From NCBI RefSeq assembly GCF_001441535.1, contig NZ_LMAU01000005.1, positions 62,001 through 126,000 of the forward strand: a DNA stretch of 64,000 bases, read 5' to 3'. Of the stretch, positions 33,279 through 41,407 are shown piece by piece. The translations under genes were made by a program, and so were the position numbers. Numbering within the stretch: position 1 is the stretch's first letter; each line of letters begins with the position of its first letter. The stretch comes from Tsuneonella troitsensis. GTDB lineage: Bacteria; Pseudomonadota; Alphaproteobacteria; Sphingomonadales; Sphingomonadaceae. The notes under the pieces were generated by a model. It did not search any database. It saw only the letters and a list, made by a program, of their open reading frames with translations, and was not told the origin of the DNA.

Positions 33279-34112
33279 ATGCTTGATCTTGGGAATGCAT
33301 GCAGCGGGTTTAGCGAGACTGAGATCGACGAACTGGAGGCAATCGCGGCGCAGTACTCCGAAGCCACCGGATTGGTGATTAAAGCCGCAAGTTGGGTCGG
33401 CGGCAAAGCTGATCAGCTTCTGAGCAAGGTATCAGACGAGTGGCAGGCGCAAATCACTGAAGCGACAGACCTCGCACTCCGCGAGAGTTATAAGCTCGCC
33501 TTCGCAACTCAAGCTGATGAGCAATCCACTTCGCTGCTCAATCAGGCGCTGGGCTGGGCAAATGGCGAAAGATGGCATGCCGTTGCAACCGGCGTGACAG
33601 GGGCTCTCGGTGGCCTTGGCGGTGTAGCGACGACGCTTATTGATCTCCCAGTCACTACCACGCTTATATTGCGTTCCATTCAACAGATCGCCGCCAGCTA
33701 TGATGAAGATGTCACGGACGAGGACGTGCGCGTCCAATGTTTGGGTGTGTTTGGGTTCGGCGGTCCTCTCACCGAAGACGATCAAGCGGAGACAGGTTTG
33801 TTCGCCAGTCGCATAGCGATAACGGGTGCGACACTTTCGGAGGCGCTGAAGGTGGTCCTGCCTCGCCTTGGAGTAGTTGTGGGGGAAAAGGTACTGGCTC
33901 AGGCAACGCCGGTTCTGGGGGCGGTGGCAGGCGCGACCCTAAACACAGTGTTCTCAAACTACTATCAGACGATGGCGCACGTTCACTTCCGCCTTCGGCG
34001 ACTTGAGCGCAATCACGATCAGGAACAGGTCAAAGCCTGCTTCGAGCGCGTGTTGAAAACGCGAAAGGAGAAGCGCAAACGGATGCAGGTTACCGCTAAA
34101 GCGTCCACGTAG
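33279..34112 (+). CDS. EcsC-family protein
   Basis: A 277-residue protein with the EcsC-like glycine-rich amphipathic centre (TGVTGALGGLGGVATTLIDL, then PVTTTLILRSIQQIAASY) and later LGVFGFGG and VLGAVAGATLNTVFSNYY. EcsC proteins are poorly understood membrane-associated factors that occur in defence and ABC-export contexts. It lies about 50 bp after the SNase gene and is probably the last gene of the operon. The C-terminus is basic (RKEKRKRMQ). Its function here is unknown; membrane perturbation as an effector is one possibility. Confidence 0.75.
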   Translation: MLDLGNACSGFSETEIDELEAIAAQYSEATGLVIKAASWVGGKADQLLSKVSDEWQAQITEATDLALRESYKLAFATQADEQSTSLLNQALGWANGERWHAVATGVTGALGGLGGVATTLIDLPVTTTLILRSIQQIAASYDEDVTDEDVRVQCLGVFGFGGPLTEDDQAETGLFASRIAITGATLSEALKVVLPRLGVVVGEKVLAQATPVLGAVAGATLNTVFSNYYQTMAHVHFRLRRLERNHDQEQVKACFERVLKTRKEKRKRMQVTAKAST

Positions 34113-34169
34113 CGCGGCAATGCATTGATTTTCGAAGTGGCGCACGCGGTCCGCATTCGTGATCGCACA

Positions 34170-34715
34170 TCAATCATCAATGGAAAGCGGATCGAGTTTC
34201 AGTTGCCTTTTGATGTGGCGTGCGAGGGCGGCGTCATCATCGAACGTGTCGAAGTGAGCTTTCGCGAGATTACGTTCGCAACGTGCTGATACCTCCTCAA
34301 GCAACTCTAGCGTTCCTTGAAGATGGGCATGCGCGTCTCGCTCAGCGAGGTCGGGCAAACGCTTTAGCCGCGCTTCGATCCAGTCAGGAACTCGGCGTTC
34401 GAGTATGACCAACAGGTCTTGCGACTCCGGTTCGAATGGCATGCTCTTGATCTGCTCGCGCGCCTTGTCGCAGCTTCGTCGAATGACGGCGACACGGTTT
34501 GGAGATTCATGTGCGGCGACTGCCAATAAAGCCCAAGCATCTGCGATTCGCGTCTCCGGATTTGCCCGCCAGCGCGCGAACCAACCCTTCTGAGATGGCG
34601 CAGCTTGCCGAGGGGGCTGACCGGCAGAGGGAACAGGAGTCGAGCGTCCGCCTATCACTGAGAGCAGCACCACCAACAGTAACACCCCAACGGCTATCAG
34701 AGCCATAATCGCCAT
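34170..34715 (-). CDS. membrane-anchored hypothetical protein
   Basis: A 181-residue protein with one N-terminal transmembrane helix (MALIAVGVLLLVVLLSVIGG), a Pro/Gln-rich linker, and a helical cytoplasmic or periplasmic domain (WALLAVAAHESPN, DLAERDAHAHLQGTLELLEE). It is not recognised. It is convergent with EcsC. The domain looks like an all-helical bundle that could bind a partner. Confidence 0.55.
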   Translation of the reverse strand: MAIMALIAVGVLLLVVLLSVIGGRSTPVPSAGQPPRQAAPSQKGWFARWRANPETRIADAWALLAVAAHESPNRVAVIRRSCDKAREQIKSMPFEPESQDLLVILERRVPDWIEARLKRLPDLAERDAHAHLQGTLELLEEVSARCERNLAKAHFDTFDDDAALARHIKRQLKLDPLSIDD

Positions 34716-34843
34716 GTTTCACCTGAGCTTATGTGCATTCTACAGTAGCATTGGGGGCGGGAGCACGTCAGGCATTACTGCCATCCAACTGATAGAACAT
34801 CAGGTGCCTTAGGCGATAGCCACGGGGTGGGCCTAAATATGCG

Positions 34844-35095
34844 ATGACGAACCCACTCAACCATCCACTTCGCGCTTACGTCGCCATGTTCCTGAAGAAG
34901 CCTATGCTCCCCTACGTAGTGACGATCCCTTTTCAACCGGGAGAGTGCCGGGAGCAGCGCGCTGACGATCTTCGCCAGTGGTGCGCGGCGAACTGCGCCG
35001 GGGAGTGGAGGCCAATGGAACGCTGGAGACCTTGCTCTGTCAGGATCAGCTTCGCAGCCGAGAGCGACGCAGTGAAGTTCCGCCTCTCGGTCTGA
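34844..35095 (+). CDS. small hypothetical protein
   Basis: An 83-residue protein with LPYVVTIPFQPGE, DLRQWCAANCAGEWRPME and a final SAESDAVKFRLSV-like strand (FAAESDAVKFRLSV). The alternating strand/helix pattern looks genuine, but the ribosome binding site is poor (GGTGGG upstream), and an ATG at 34886 is also possible. No family is recognised. Its end nearly touches the convergent gene at 35099. Confidence 0.5.
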   Translation: MTNPLNHPLRAYVAMFLKKPMLPYVVTIPFQPGECREQRADDLRQWCAANCAGEWRPMERWRPCSVRISFAAESDAVKFRLSV

Positions 35096-35098
35096 CAT

Positions 35099-35707
35099 TC
35101 AGGAAAGACTGGCCTCCGCCGTCTGGAAGTTGACCCGGACAAACTCGCAGCGAACTGGATCGCCGTAGAAGCGGAACGGATCGATTGGGCCGCCGCTGAT
35201 CATGGTGTTTTCGAAGCCGACCTCCAGCATCACCTCCCTTCCCGCATGAATAGTGTGCCGCGTGGAGAACTCGATGTTCTGGCATCGTGCATCGAACCCG
35301 ACGAGGTCCCTGCGCGATGGGTTGACCACGTGAGCATAAAGTGACGGATTGTACGGATCGTCCGTTTTGTTGAAGCGAACTATCTCAACGTAGGCGGTAG
35401 ATGTAGGGAAGTTGGGAATTTGGTCCCAAGTCCATGTGCCCGGAGGCCCCATCTCGGGCGGAACGGAAGTACGGGGCGGATTCCCTGCCCGATAGACCAG
35501 AACCGCAACAGCCATGCAGACAGCAAAGCACGCTGCTTTGGTGGCCCGTGCAGAGGCACGCTGCCTTGCTGAATTGACATTGGGCGAAACGGAATTCGTT
35601 CTATCTCGGGTGCACTCTTCAGTCACGCCCCCAAATAGCACAAGAGTTGCGAAGCGCATCACAATTCCGAAAACGAATTCAGCAGTCCCGCCACAAACAT
35701 GACTCAT
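35099..35707 (-). CDS. membrane-anchored hypothetical protein
   Basis: About 202 residues from the ATG at 35707 (an ATG at 35659 is also possible; neither has a good ribosome binding site). A hydrophobic segment (AACFAVCMAVAVLVYRAG) is followed by an extracytoplasmic domain with GTWTWDQIPNFPTSTAYVEI, YAHVVNPSRRDLVGFDARC and a second Cys near the end. It is not recognised. It is divergent from the gene at 35802. Confidence 0.45.
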   Translation of the reverse strand: MSHVCGGTAEFVFGIVMRFATLVLFGGVTEECTRDRTNSVSPNVNSARQRASARATKAACFAVCMAVAVLVYRAGNPPRTSVPPEMGPPGTWTWDQIPNFPTSTAYVEIVRFNKTDDPYNPSLYAHVVNPSRRDLVGFDARCQNIEFSTRHTIHAGREVMLEVGFENTMISGGPIDPFRFYGDPVRCEFVRVNFQTAEASLS

Positions 35708-35801
35708 CTTAAATGAGACTCGTGCGGATCGAGAAAAATATTGCGAGCTTTCTGCCGTAGCACGTATTCGTATGTCTATCGACAACACGAAAGGTGCAAT
35801 C

Positions 35802-36134
35802 ATGATTACCGTCAATGTTTACAACATCGATTATGACACTGTAGATATGGAAGGCGTCGAACGGCGTAGCGAAATCGAACCTTCGCGGATTCCTACTGAG
35901 AAGACGTTCGAATTCGATCCCATCTATCTTCGGCTCATCAACTTCGATGACTGGGTCCGCTCACAAGTTGAGGATGAGTGGCTCGTGAATCGCTTCGACT
36001 ATCAAATCATTTCGCCCGTCCCCCGCCTTCCGGTCCACGTAAAATGTCAGGCTCGCACGCTTGCTGGGGTGCCCCAGTTTACGCATCTGGCCGGAAAATC
36101 GTTTTCTTACGTCACCGCCCGTTTCTTCCGTTAA
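35802..36134 (+). CDS. hypothetical protein
   Basis: A 110-residue protein from an ATG with AAGGTG upstream (MITVNVYNIDYDTVDMEGVE...). An acidic first half is followed by LINFDDWVRSQVEDEW and FTHLAGKSFSYVTARFFR. No domain is recognised. Another ATG 30 bases upstream is in frame. A hairpin follows at 36147-36181. Confidence 0.5.
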   Translation: MITVNVYNIDYDTVDMEGVERRSEIEPSRIPTEKTFEFDPIYLRLINFDDWVRSQVEDEWLVNRFDYQIISPVPRLPVHVKCQARTLAGVPQFTHLAGKSFSYVTARFFR

Positions 36135-36146
36135 CGAGTAGCGGCA

Positions 36147-36181
36147 GTCCTCCGGTTCCGGGATAGACCGGTCCGGAGGAC
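36147..36181. other. hairpin after the gene at 35802-36134
   Basis: GTCCTCCGG and CCGGAGGAC form a perfect nine-base stem with a 17-base loop. No T-run follows on either strand, so it may be a weak terminator or an RNA structure. Confidence 0.4.
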
Positions 36182-36368
36182 AAACGGGCATGGAAGCGAT
36201 AAGAATTGTCCCATCGCCGAATTTTTTTTTCGGTCGAGGATGGCTCTGTCATCGTCGAATGATATAAGTTCAGGGATTTCGACCCTACGAATTCATTGAA
36301 CGTAGCCGTAAGCAACCGATTTGCCATTTCGATTATTGAAGCCCACAATGGTGATCAATGGAGGGCTT

Positions 36369-36794
36369 ATGGAAAATCACGACGCACTACTCGAACTCAC
36401 TGCCGACATCATCGGTGCGCACGTTTCTAACAACAGGATTGAAGCCGAGAAGCTGCCCGGACTTATAGCGAATGTCTTTTCGGCGCTATCCAACCTCGGC
36501 GCTCCTTCCGGGCCCATCGCGGAGAAACCTGAGCCCGCTGTTTCGGTGCGCTCCAGCATCAAGCCAGACCATCTGGTTTGTCTCGTCTGCGGAGCCAAGA
36601 ACAAGATGCTGAAGCGGCACCTCTCGACGGCGCACGACATGTCGCCGCAGGAATATCGCGAGACGTTCGACCTGCGTCCGGACTATCCAATGGTGTCGTC
36701 TGAGTACGCGGAAACTCGAAGAGAACTGGCGAAGAAGATCGGTTTGGGTAGGAACCCTAATCAAAACCGTGGCCGAAAGCGCAAACCCACCTAA
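36369..36794 (+). CDS. MucR/Ros-family zinc-finger transcriptional regulator
   Basis: A 141-residue protein from an ATG preceded by GGAGGG. It has the MucR layout: a helical N-terminal part (LLELTADIIGAHVSNNRI), then HLVCLVCGAKNKMLKRHLST with CLVC and HLSTAH as zinc ligands, then the MSPQEYRETFDLRPDYPMV and REL-x-K-x-IGLGR segments that complete the DNA-binding domain. MucR proteins are alphaproteobacterial regulators with AT-rich targets, often controlling horizontally acquired genes. It is alone in its transcription unit and may silence or activate island genes. Confidence 0.9.
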   Translation: MENHDALLELTADIIGAHVSNNRIEAEKLPGLIANVFSALSNLGAPSGPIAEKPEPAVSVRSSIKPDHLVCLVCGAKNKMLKRHLSTAHDMSPQEYRETFDLRPDYPMVSSEYAETRRELAKKIGLGRNPNQNRGRKRKPT

Positions 36795-36909
36795 TCGCCA
36801 GAGCATCCGCCAATCCCCTGAGAACGTAGTCGCTCACGGATTTGGATAGGCGAATTTCATTAAATGAACGTTTGAAGGCCACGACGGGCATTCCGGTTTG
36901 GGAGGAGCA

Positions 36910-38106
36910 ATGAGGTTCGCATTTCAGTTTGTCGCTGGTTTGGCATTCGTATCAGCCAGTATAGCACCCGCTTCTGAGCCTGCGGAGTTACTTGCGCGCC
37001 TTCATTCCAGCAGCCAAGCGGCTCATAGCGATGCACTTTATATTGAGCAGGGCGGCCAAAGCCTCTTCACCGATGGAAATAACGAGGGTCCAATCGACCT
37101 GATGTCGGCGACGAAAGGTGTCGTCGCCTTGGCAATTGTGAAAGCCGTCGATGAGGGCGCTATCGCCGGTTTCGATGAGCCAATTTATCGTTGGTTCCCT
37201 GAGTGGAAGCAGGGCCAAAAGAAGGCGATCACATTAAGGATGTTGCTGGCTCACACCTCGGGTCTCCAGAACGTCGCCAATGCGGGTATTGAGGTCGAGT
37301 CGGCCCCGGATGTCGTGCAACTTGCTTTGTCTGCCGAACTCGAAAGCCCTCCCGGCCAAGTCTACAGCTACAATAACAAAGCGACGAACCTGCTGGGCGG
37401 AATAATCGAGCGTGCAACCGGCATGAAACTCGACGCCTATGTGGCGGATCGGATTTTCCGGCCCCTTGGCATCGTCCGCTGGGAGTGGCGGACCGACAAG
37501 GTTGGAAACCCTACAGCGATGGCTGGTTTGTCACTCAGTGCGCGAGATGCGGCAAAGATCGGTCGGTTAGTGCTCAATCGCGGACAATGGTCGGGACAAT
37601 CGATCATCCGCAACGAGCTAATCGATATTATGGTTGGACCAAGCTCAGACCTCGCGCCAAACACCGGATTTATGTGGCACCGAACGCCGAGTTGGACGCG
37701 CTACACGATCTCGGAACGCACCGTCACTCGCTTTCGTGACATGGGATTATCGCAAGATGTCATCGAAGCAGTCCTACCGCTTAAGGACCAAACGTTTGAT
37801 GATCGCGATTCACTAATGTCAGAGCTACGCGAACGCCTCGGGCCGACGCATGGCGCGTCATGGGGCCAAGCGATGAATCGCTCAGGAGCGACACCTGAAA
37901 CTCTTTTCGACACCGAAAGCGGGCCTGTCGTCGCCTTTAGTGCGAGGGGCTACCTCGGACAGTATATTATTGTTGTCCCTCACGCCGATCTCGTCGTCGT
38001 CAGGCAATACCGATGGAGGCAGGACGCGCCTCCTGCGGACAATTTCCCGACGATCACACAAGATGTTTTGGACCTCGGTGCCGCTCTCACGCGCAATCGC
38101 ATGTGA
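36910..38106 (+). CDS. secreted serine hydrolase, class C beta-lactamase/PBP family
   Basis: A 398-residue protein from an ATG with GGAGGAG upstream. A signal peptide (MRFAFQFVAGLAFVSASIAP) is followed by the S12 motifs: Ser66-x2-Lys69 in MSATKG, and Y154-N-N in SYNNKATN, then a lactamase-like helical region with ATGMKLDAYVADRIFRPLGI. The third KTG-like motif is not clear. Such proteins include esterases, DD-peptidases and lactamases; the substrate cannot be assigned, and it is not evidence for drug resistance. It acts in the periplasm. Confidence 0.8.
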   Translation: MRFAFQFVAGLAFVSASIAPASEPAELLARLHSSSQAAHSDALYIEQGGQSLFTDGNNEGPIDLMSATKGVVALAIVKAVDEGAIAGFDEPIYRWFPEWKQGQKKAITLRMLLAHTSGLQNVANAGIEVESAPDVVQLALSAELESPPGQVYSYNNKATNLLGGIIERATGMKLDAYVADRIFRPLGIVRWEWRTDKVGNPTAMAGLSLSARDAAKIGRLVLNRGQWSGQSIIRNELIDIMVGPSSDLAPNTGFMWHRTPSWTRYTISERTVTRFRDMGLSQDVIEAVLPLKDQTFDDRDSLMSELRERLGPTHGASWGQAMNRSGATPETLFDTESGPVVAFSARGYLGQYIIVVPHADLVVVRQYRWRQDAPPADNFPTITQDVLDLGAALTRNRM

Positions 38107-38236
38107 CTTAGTTCATTCTAATGGAAGGCTACTTCATTAAGGACTCGCGAAACACTGTCATTGAGATATTTTGATGTTAGTCGCGTCAGGGGCCTCACGC
38201 AGGTTGGCACGTAGGCCTCGGTGATGGGAGGGCAAT

Positions 38237-38587
38237 GTGCACGCACTGATCATCGAGCCGCAAGGCCTAATCAGCCTGACGATTGAGGACGAACTGCGAG
38301 ACTTGGGGTTTTCTTCGTTCGATAGCGCGTTCACTCAAGACAGCGCCATCACGGCGGCGAAGGTACGACCGCCAGATTTGATTACTGCCAGTTTGCGACT
38401 CGTGCGCGGCGACGGTGTCTCGGCGGTGAAGGCGATCTGGACTGACCGGAAAGTGCCAACGGTGTTCATCGTCAGTGATGTTGACGAAGCTAAAGCCCTC
38501 ATCGGCGAGACTCCGGTTATCTCTAAGCCGATCACGAAGTCAGCCCTGCGTAAAGCGGTCCATCGCGTGATGAAGATCGCTGAATAA
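38237..38587 (+). CDS. atypical receiver-like protein (no phospho-acceptor Asp), copy 2
   Basis: A 116-residue paralogue of the product of 7545-7898: the starts MHALIIEPQGLIS and the ELGFSSFDSAFTQDSAI-like segment (here DLGFSSFDSAFTQDSAI) are almost identical. PDLITASLRLVRGDG has Ser where the phosphorylated Asp should be, while Glu7, the IVSD Ser and the KP Lys are kept. The GTG start and the GATGGGAGGGCA leader are also conserved between copies. It is inside island A and lies 20 bp from the convergent MgtC paralogue, so receiver and MgtC-like genes are associated twice in this window. Confidence 0.7.
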   Translation: MHALIIEPQGLISLTIEDELRDLGFSSFDSAFTQDSAITAAKVRPPDLITASLRLVRGDGVSAVKAIWTDRKVPTVFIVSDVDEAKALIGETPVISKPITKSALRKAVHRVMKIAE

Positions 38588-38606
38588 ATGAAGGTGGGAC
38601 GACTGG

Positions 38607-39092
38607 TTACGTACGGTCAGTTGATCGGATAGGGAGGCTGTCTTCTGACGACGCCTTTACCTCGCGCTTAAGGGGCGAAAGTAGCCACAAAGTGATCACT
38701 GTCACTGCCGACAACATCAACGCGACGTCGAGACTTCCCAGCCCCACCGAAACTCCAATCGCTCCGGTGACCCATAGACTCGCAGCGGTAGCCGTCCCCT
38801 TCACCGAATCCTTAAGTCGGAGGATCGCACCTCCGCCGATGAACCCCATCCCAGTAATGAGACCCTCGACAATGCGCGCCATAGCCTCGGGGGATGCGCT
38901 CGTGATGGATTCGGCAGCCTGAATGAAGCCGCATGTTGCTACAGCAACAAGTGGGAAAGTGCGCAATCCGGCGCTGCGCTCTTCGTGCTCGCGGTTCCAC
39001 CCAATCGGGAATGCGAGCGCGTAGGCGAGAGCGAGTGCGACAAAGTGCGGCAGGATGTTGAACCCATCGGGACCTGCAAACTGATCAAACAT
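38607..39092 (-). CDS. MgtC/SapB family membrane protein, copy 2
   Basis: A 161-residue paralogue of the protein at 11530-12030, sharing FPIGWNREHEERSAGLRTFP, then FPLVAVATCGFIQAAE and MARIVEGLITGMGFIGGGAI. Four to five membrane segments are visible, and the C-terminus differs in length and sequence. It is convergent with the receiver copy 2. Carriage of a second MgtC by a mobile island suggests a selectable benefit, such as ion or acid stress tolerance; this is inference. Confidence 0.85.
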   Translation of the reverse strand: MFDQFAGPDGFNILPHFVALALAYALAFPIGWNREHEERSAGLRTFPLVAVATCGFIQAAESITSASPEAMARIVEGLITGMGFIGGGAILRLKDSVKGTATAASLWVTGAIGVSVGLGSLDVALMLSAVTVITLWLLSPLKREVKASSEDSLPIRSTDRT

Positions 39093-39804
39093 TGGTAGCT
39101 TTCATATTTGCGCGAGGCAGGGCTTGAGGCGCAACGGGTGGATGATGGTCGGTAATGCCAAAATGCAGTAGGAACGGCCTACAAGATTGGATTGTTTTGA
39201 AACCTCAGTCATTATCGTACGCGGTAACGGGGCTGTCCTCAACAAGGGCTGGGGATCGCCACTCACACCGTATTTGCGCCGCAGAAGAGTGAGATCATAC
39301 GCTCGTCTGTTCGGGCGGCACGCCTCCCGGCAAGGTAGCTGCACCTTGAGCTTCTTTGCATCCAGTATCGATCCCAAGGCCATAACATGTCATGGAAAGC
39401 GACCTCATCGCGCAGGCCCTTATGATCGGCTCCTACCGCCACGCAATCGTCTGCGCTCGACGTTGATGCCCCAGAGGTTCCGCTGATCGGTGGAGCCAGT
39501 GGAGGGGTGGAGGCACCCTTTTTCTCATCGAGTTTTTCCCGACGCATTTGCGTTGCGGAATTCCGTTTATCGGATTTCTGCCTCCATAAGTTCCACTCCT
39601 CCACTTGTGAATGAAATCGACGGGAAACTGCCGTTCCTTGGCTGTGATGGCGTGGACGTGATGTGGAGGTTGTGGAGCCATTCCAAAGACCCCCTCGAAA
39701 TCCGGGTGTAATCGTCGTCCCGAAAACGGCAGAAATCTGCGCTTCCGGCCTCAGCCCCAGAATGCCTTCCGGACTGTTCCAGATATGGATGGAATGGAAC
39801 GCGA
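39093..39804. other. 712-bp stretch without a supported gene
   Basis: Open frames occur on both strands (the longest covers 39263-39808 on the minus strand), but none shows a family signature, good start or normal composition. It may hold decayed sequence and the promoter of the MgtC gene. Confidence 0.45.
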
Positions 39805-40449
39805 TCACGACCGGTTTGCGAGAAAGGCGGTCACCTGAGCGAATGGCACACCAGTGATCTGTGAACTCACGGGAGCCGGATCGACGGTGACGCCCGGAGC
39901 GGTTGAGATCGTCTTAGGCAACTTCCACTGCCCGCCGCGCTTAACAACAATCAGCCGCTCACCTCTCGCGGCCAATGGCAGGACCGCTTCAAGCAGCCAC
40001 CGACGCGTTATGACTGAAGACGGCAGGCGTTTAATGACCGCCCGGTTGTCCGCTTCCTCACTGAGCTTCGGACTGCGATACGCGCATGCGTTGACGACGA
40101 CAGCTTTTCCCGCCGCGACAAGATGGCCGTAGTTCGTGCGGTCGTAGTAGCGAGACACGAACGACCAGTCGGAACCCGAAGGATCATCGACGCGAGCGAT
40201 GTAGGCGCTCACCGATGCAGCATCGGGGAACTCGGTTGGGGTAAGGTCCGAGTTGTAGCCAGCGTTCGCCCCGAGGATGACTACGGGGGCATTCAGCACA
40301 TCGCCTATGTACGGGCTCACTGGATAATCGAGGTTGAAGCTGTGCGGTTCGCTGTTGAGCAGCTTCCGATCCAGACGATGAGCCCAGCGTCCTCGCTCAT
40401 CTACTTGTTGCTCTCCGTTCCAGAACTCCACGATGTCACCAATCTGCAT
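39805..40449 (-). CDS. hypothetical protein, possibly uracil-DNA-glycosylase-like fold
   Basis: A 214-residue protein from an ATG with GGAGGG upstream. Segments APVVILGANAGYN, VVNACAYRSPKL, LPSSVITRRWLLEAVLPLAA, and LIVVKRGGQWKLP follow the order 'strand with G-x-N-x-G, then NA-x-YRS, then LPS, then strand with RG' seen in proteins of the UDG-like superfamily. The similarity is by eye and catalytic residues cannot be confirmed. It is divergent from the serine recombinase gene. Confidence 0.45.
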   Translation of the reverse strand: MQIGDIVEFWNGEQQVDERGRWAHRLDRKLLNSEPHSFNLDYPVSPYIGDVLNAPVVILGANAGYNSDLTPTEFPDAASVSAYIARVDDPSGSDWSFVSRYYDRTNYGHLVAAGKAVVVNACAYRSPKLSEEADNRAVIKRLPSSVITRRWLLEAVLPLAARGERLIVVKRGGQWKLPKTISTAPGVTVDPAPVSSQITGVPFAQVTAFLANRS

Positions 40450-40505
40450 CAAACCCTCCGAAATCATTTACTTGACGAAATCTCGATCTGTGAGAGTCCC
40501 GCCTA

Positions 40506-41114
40506 ATGAAACGCGTTGCTCTCTACACCCGCATCTCCACCGCTGATCGCCAACAGACCATCGACAATCAACTCCGCGATCTCAACCTTGCTGCCGAGCG
40601 CATGGGCTGGGAGATCGTCGCTCACTATAGTGATGAAGGCATCTCAGGAGCCAAGGGACGTGATCGTCGTCCGGGTCTCGATGCCATGCTGAACGCCATC
40701 ACCCGAAAGGAGTTCGACATGGTCGCCGCGTGGTCGGTGTGCAGATTGGGCCGATCTCTCCAGCACCTCGTATCCCTGCTTGGCGACCTCAATGCCCGAG
40801 GCGTCGATCTCTACCTGCACGTACAGGCCCTCGACACATCCACACCTTCGGGACGAGCCATGTTCCAGATGCTGGGAGTCTTCTCGGAGTTTGAGCGCGC
40901 CATGGTCTCCGAGCGCGTCAAATCTTCGCTCGCCCGTCTCCGCGAACAGGGTAAGGTACTCGGGCGCAAGCCACTCGATCCCAAGACGGTCGAGAGGATC
41001 GAGCAATCGCTCATTGAGGGCATAAGCATCAATGCAACCGCCCGAGCGTTCAAGGTCGGTGTCGGTACCGTCCACCGCATCAAGACCAAGATGACCCTTG
41101 CGGAAGCCGCATGA
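40506..41114 (+). CDS. serine recombinase (resolvase/invertase family)
   Basis: A 202-residue protein with the resolvase fold: ALYTRISTADRQQTIDNQLR (catalytic Ser near residue 11), GRDRRPGLDAMLNAI, then VCRLGRSLQHLVSLL and the ALDTSTPSGRAMFQMLGVFS segment. The C-terminal HTH (GISINATARAFKVGVGTVHR) is complete, so the enzyme is probably active. Small serine recombinases resolve cointegrates or invert DNA. Two 14-bp direct repeats lie just downstream (41143-41184) and could be part of a res-type site. It marks a transposon-like sub-element within the island. Confidence 0.9.
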   Translation: MKRVALYTRISTADRQQTIDNQLRDLNLAAERMGWEIVAHYSDEGISGAKGRDRRPGLDAMLNAITRKEFDMVAAWSVCRLGRSLQHLVSLLGDLNARGVDLYLHVQALDTSTPSGRAMFQMLGVFSEFERAMVSERVKSSLARLREQGKVLGRKPLDPKTVERIEQSLIEGISINATARAFKVGVGTVHRIKTKMTLAEAA

Positions 41115-41142
41115 CGAAGGGACATCAAAAAGGTCCGAAGGG

Positions 41143-41184
41143 GTCGCATCGGGTATTTCGCCTCGCGTATGTCGCATCGGGTAT
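41143..41184. repeat. two 14-bp direct repeats downstream of the serine recombinase
   Basis: GTCGCATCGGGTAT occurs at 41143-41156 and again at 41171-41184, a start-to-start distance of 28 bases. The position beside the recombinase gene suggests recombinase binding; this has not been compared with known res sites. Confidence 0.55.
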
Positions 41185-41407
41185 AACGGGAAGTAACCCC
41201 TACGACTGAGGTCTCAAGGGAACCATTCGAAGCAGCCGGAGCCGCCGCCTCAAGAAAAGATCGACATTATCGCTAAGATGGCGATCACCCAGACCCACAA
41301 AGGCGGCGGCGGAGGAAAAGATGTCCGATCCACTAGTTTGCGCCTCACGGGTCTACTCCAGCCGGATCAGCAATGACGGAAGCAGCCAACAAGCTGGTCG
41401 CGAGTTC

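Noticed and set aside
36910-38106. Antibiotic resistance gene (beta-lactamase)
   Set aside because: The S12 motifs also fit esterases and DD-peptidases, and the KTG-like motif is unclear; resistance cannot be claimed.
39263-39808. 181-codon frame on the minus strand
   Set aside because: No ribosome binding site or family features; it would overlap the gene at 39805-40449 by only a few bases but its composition is not protein-like.
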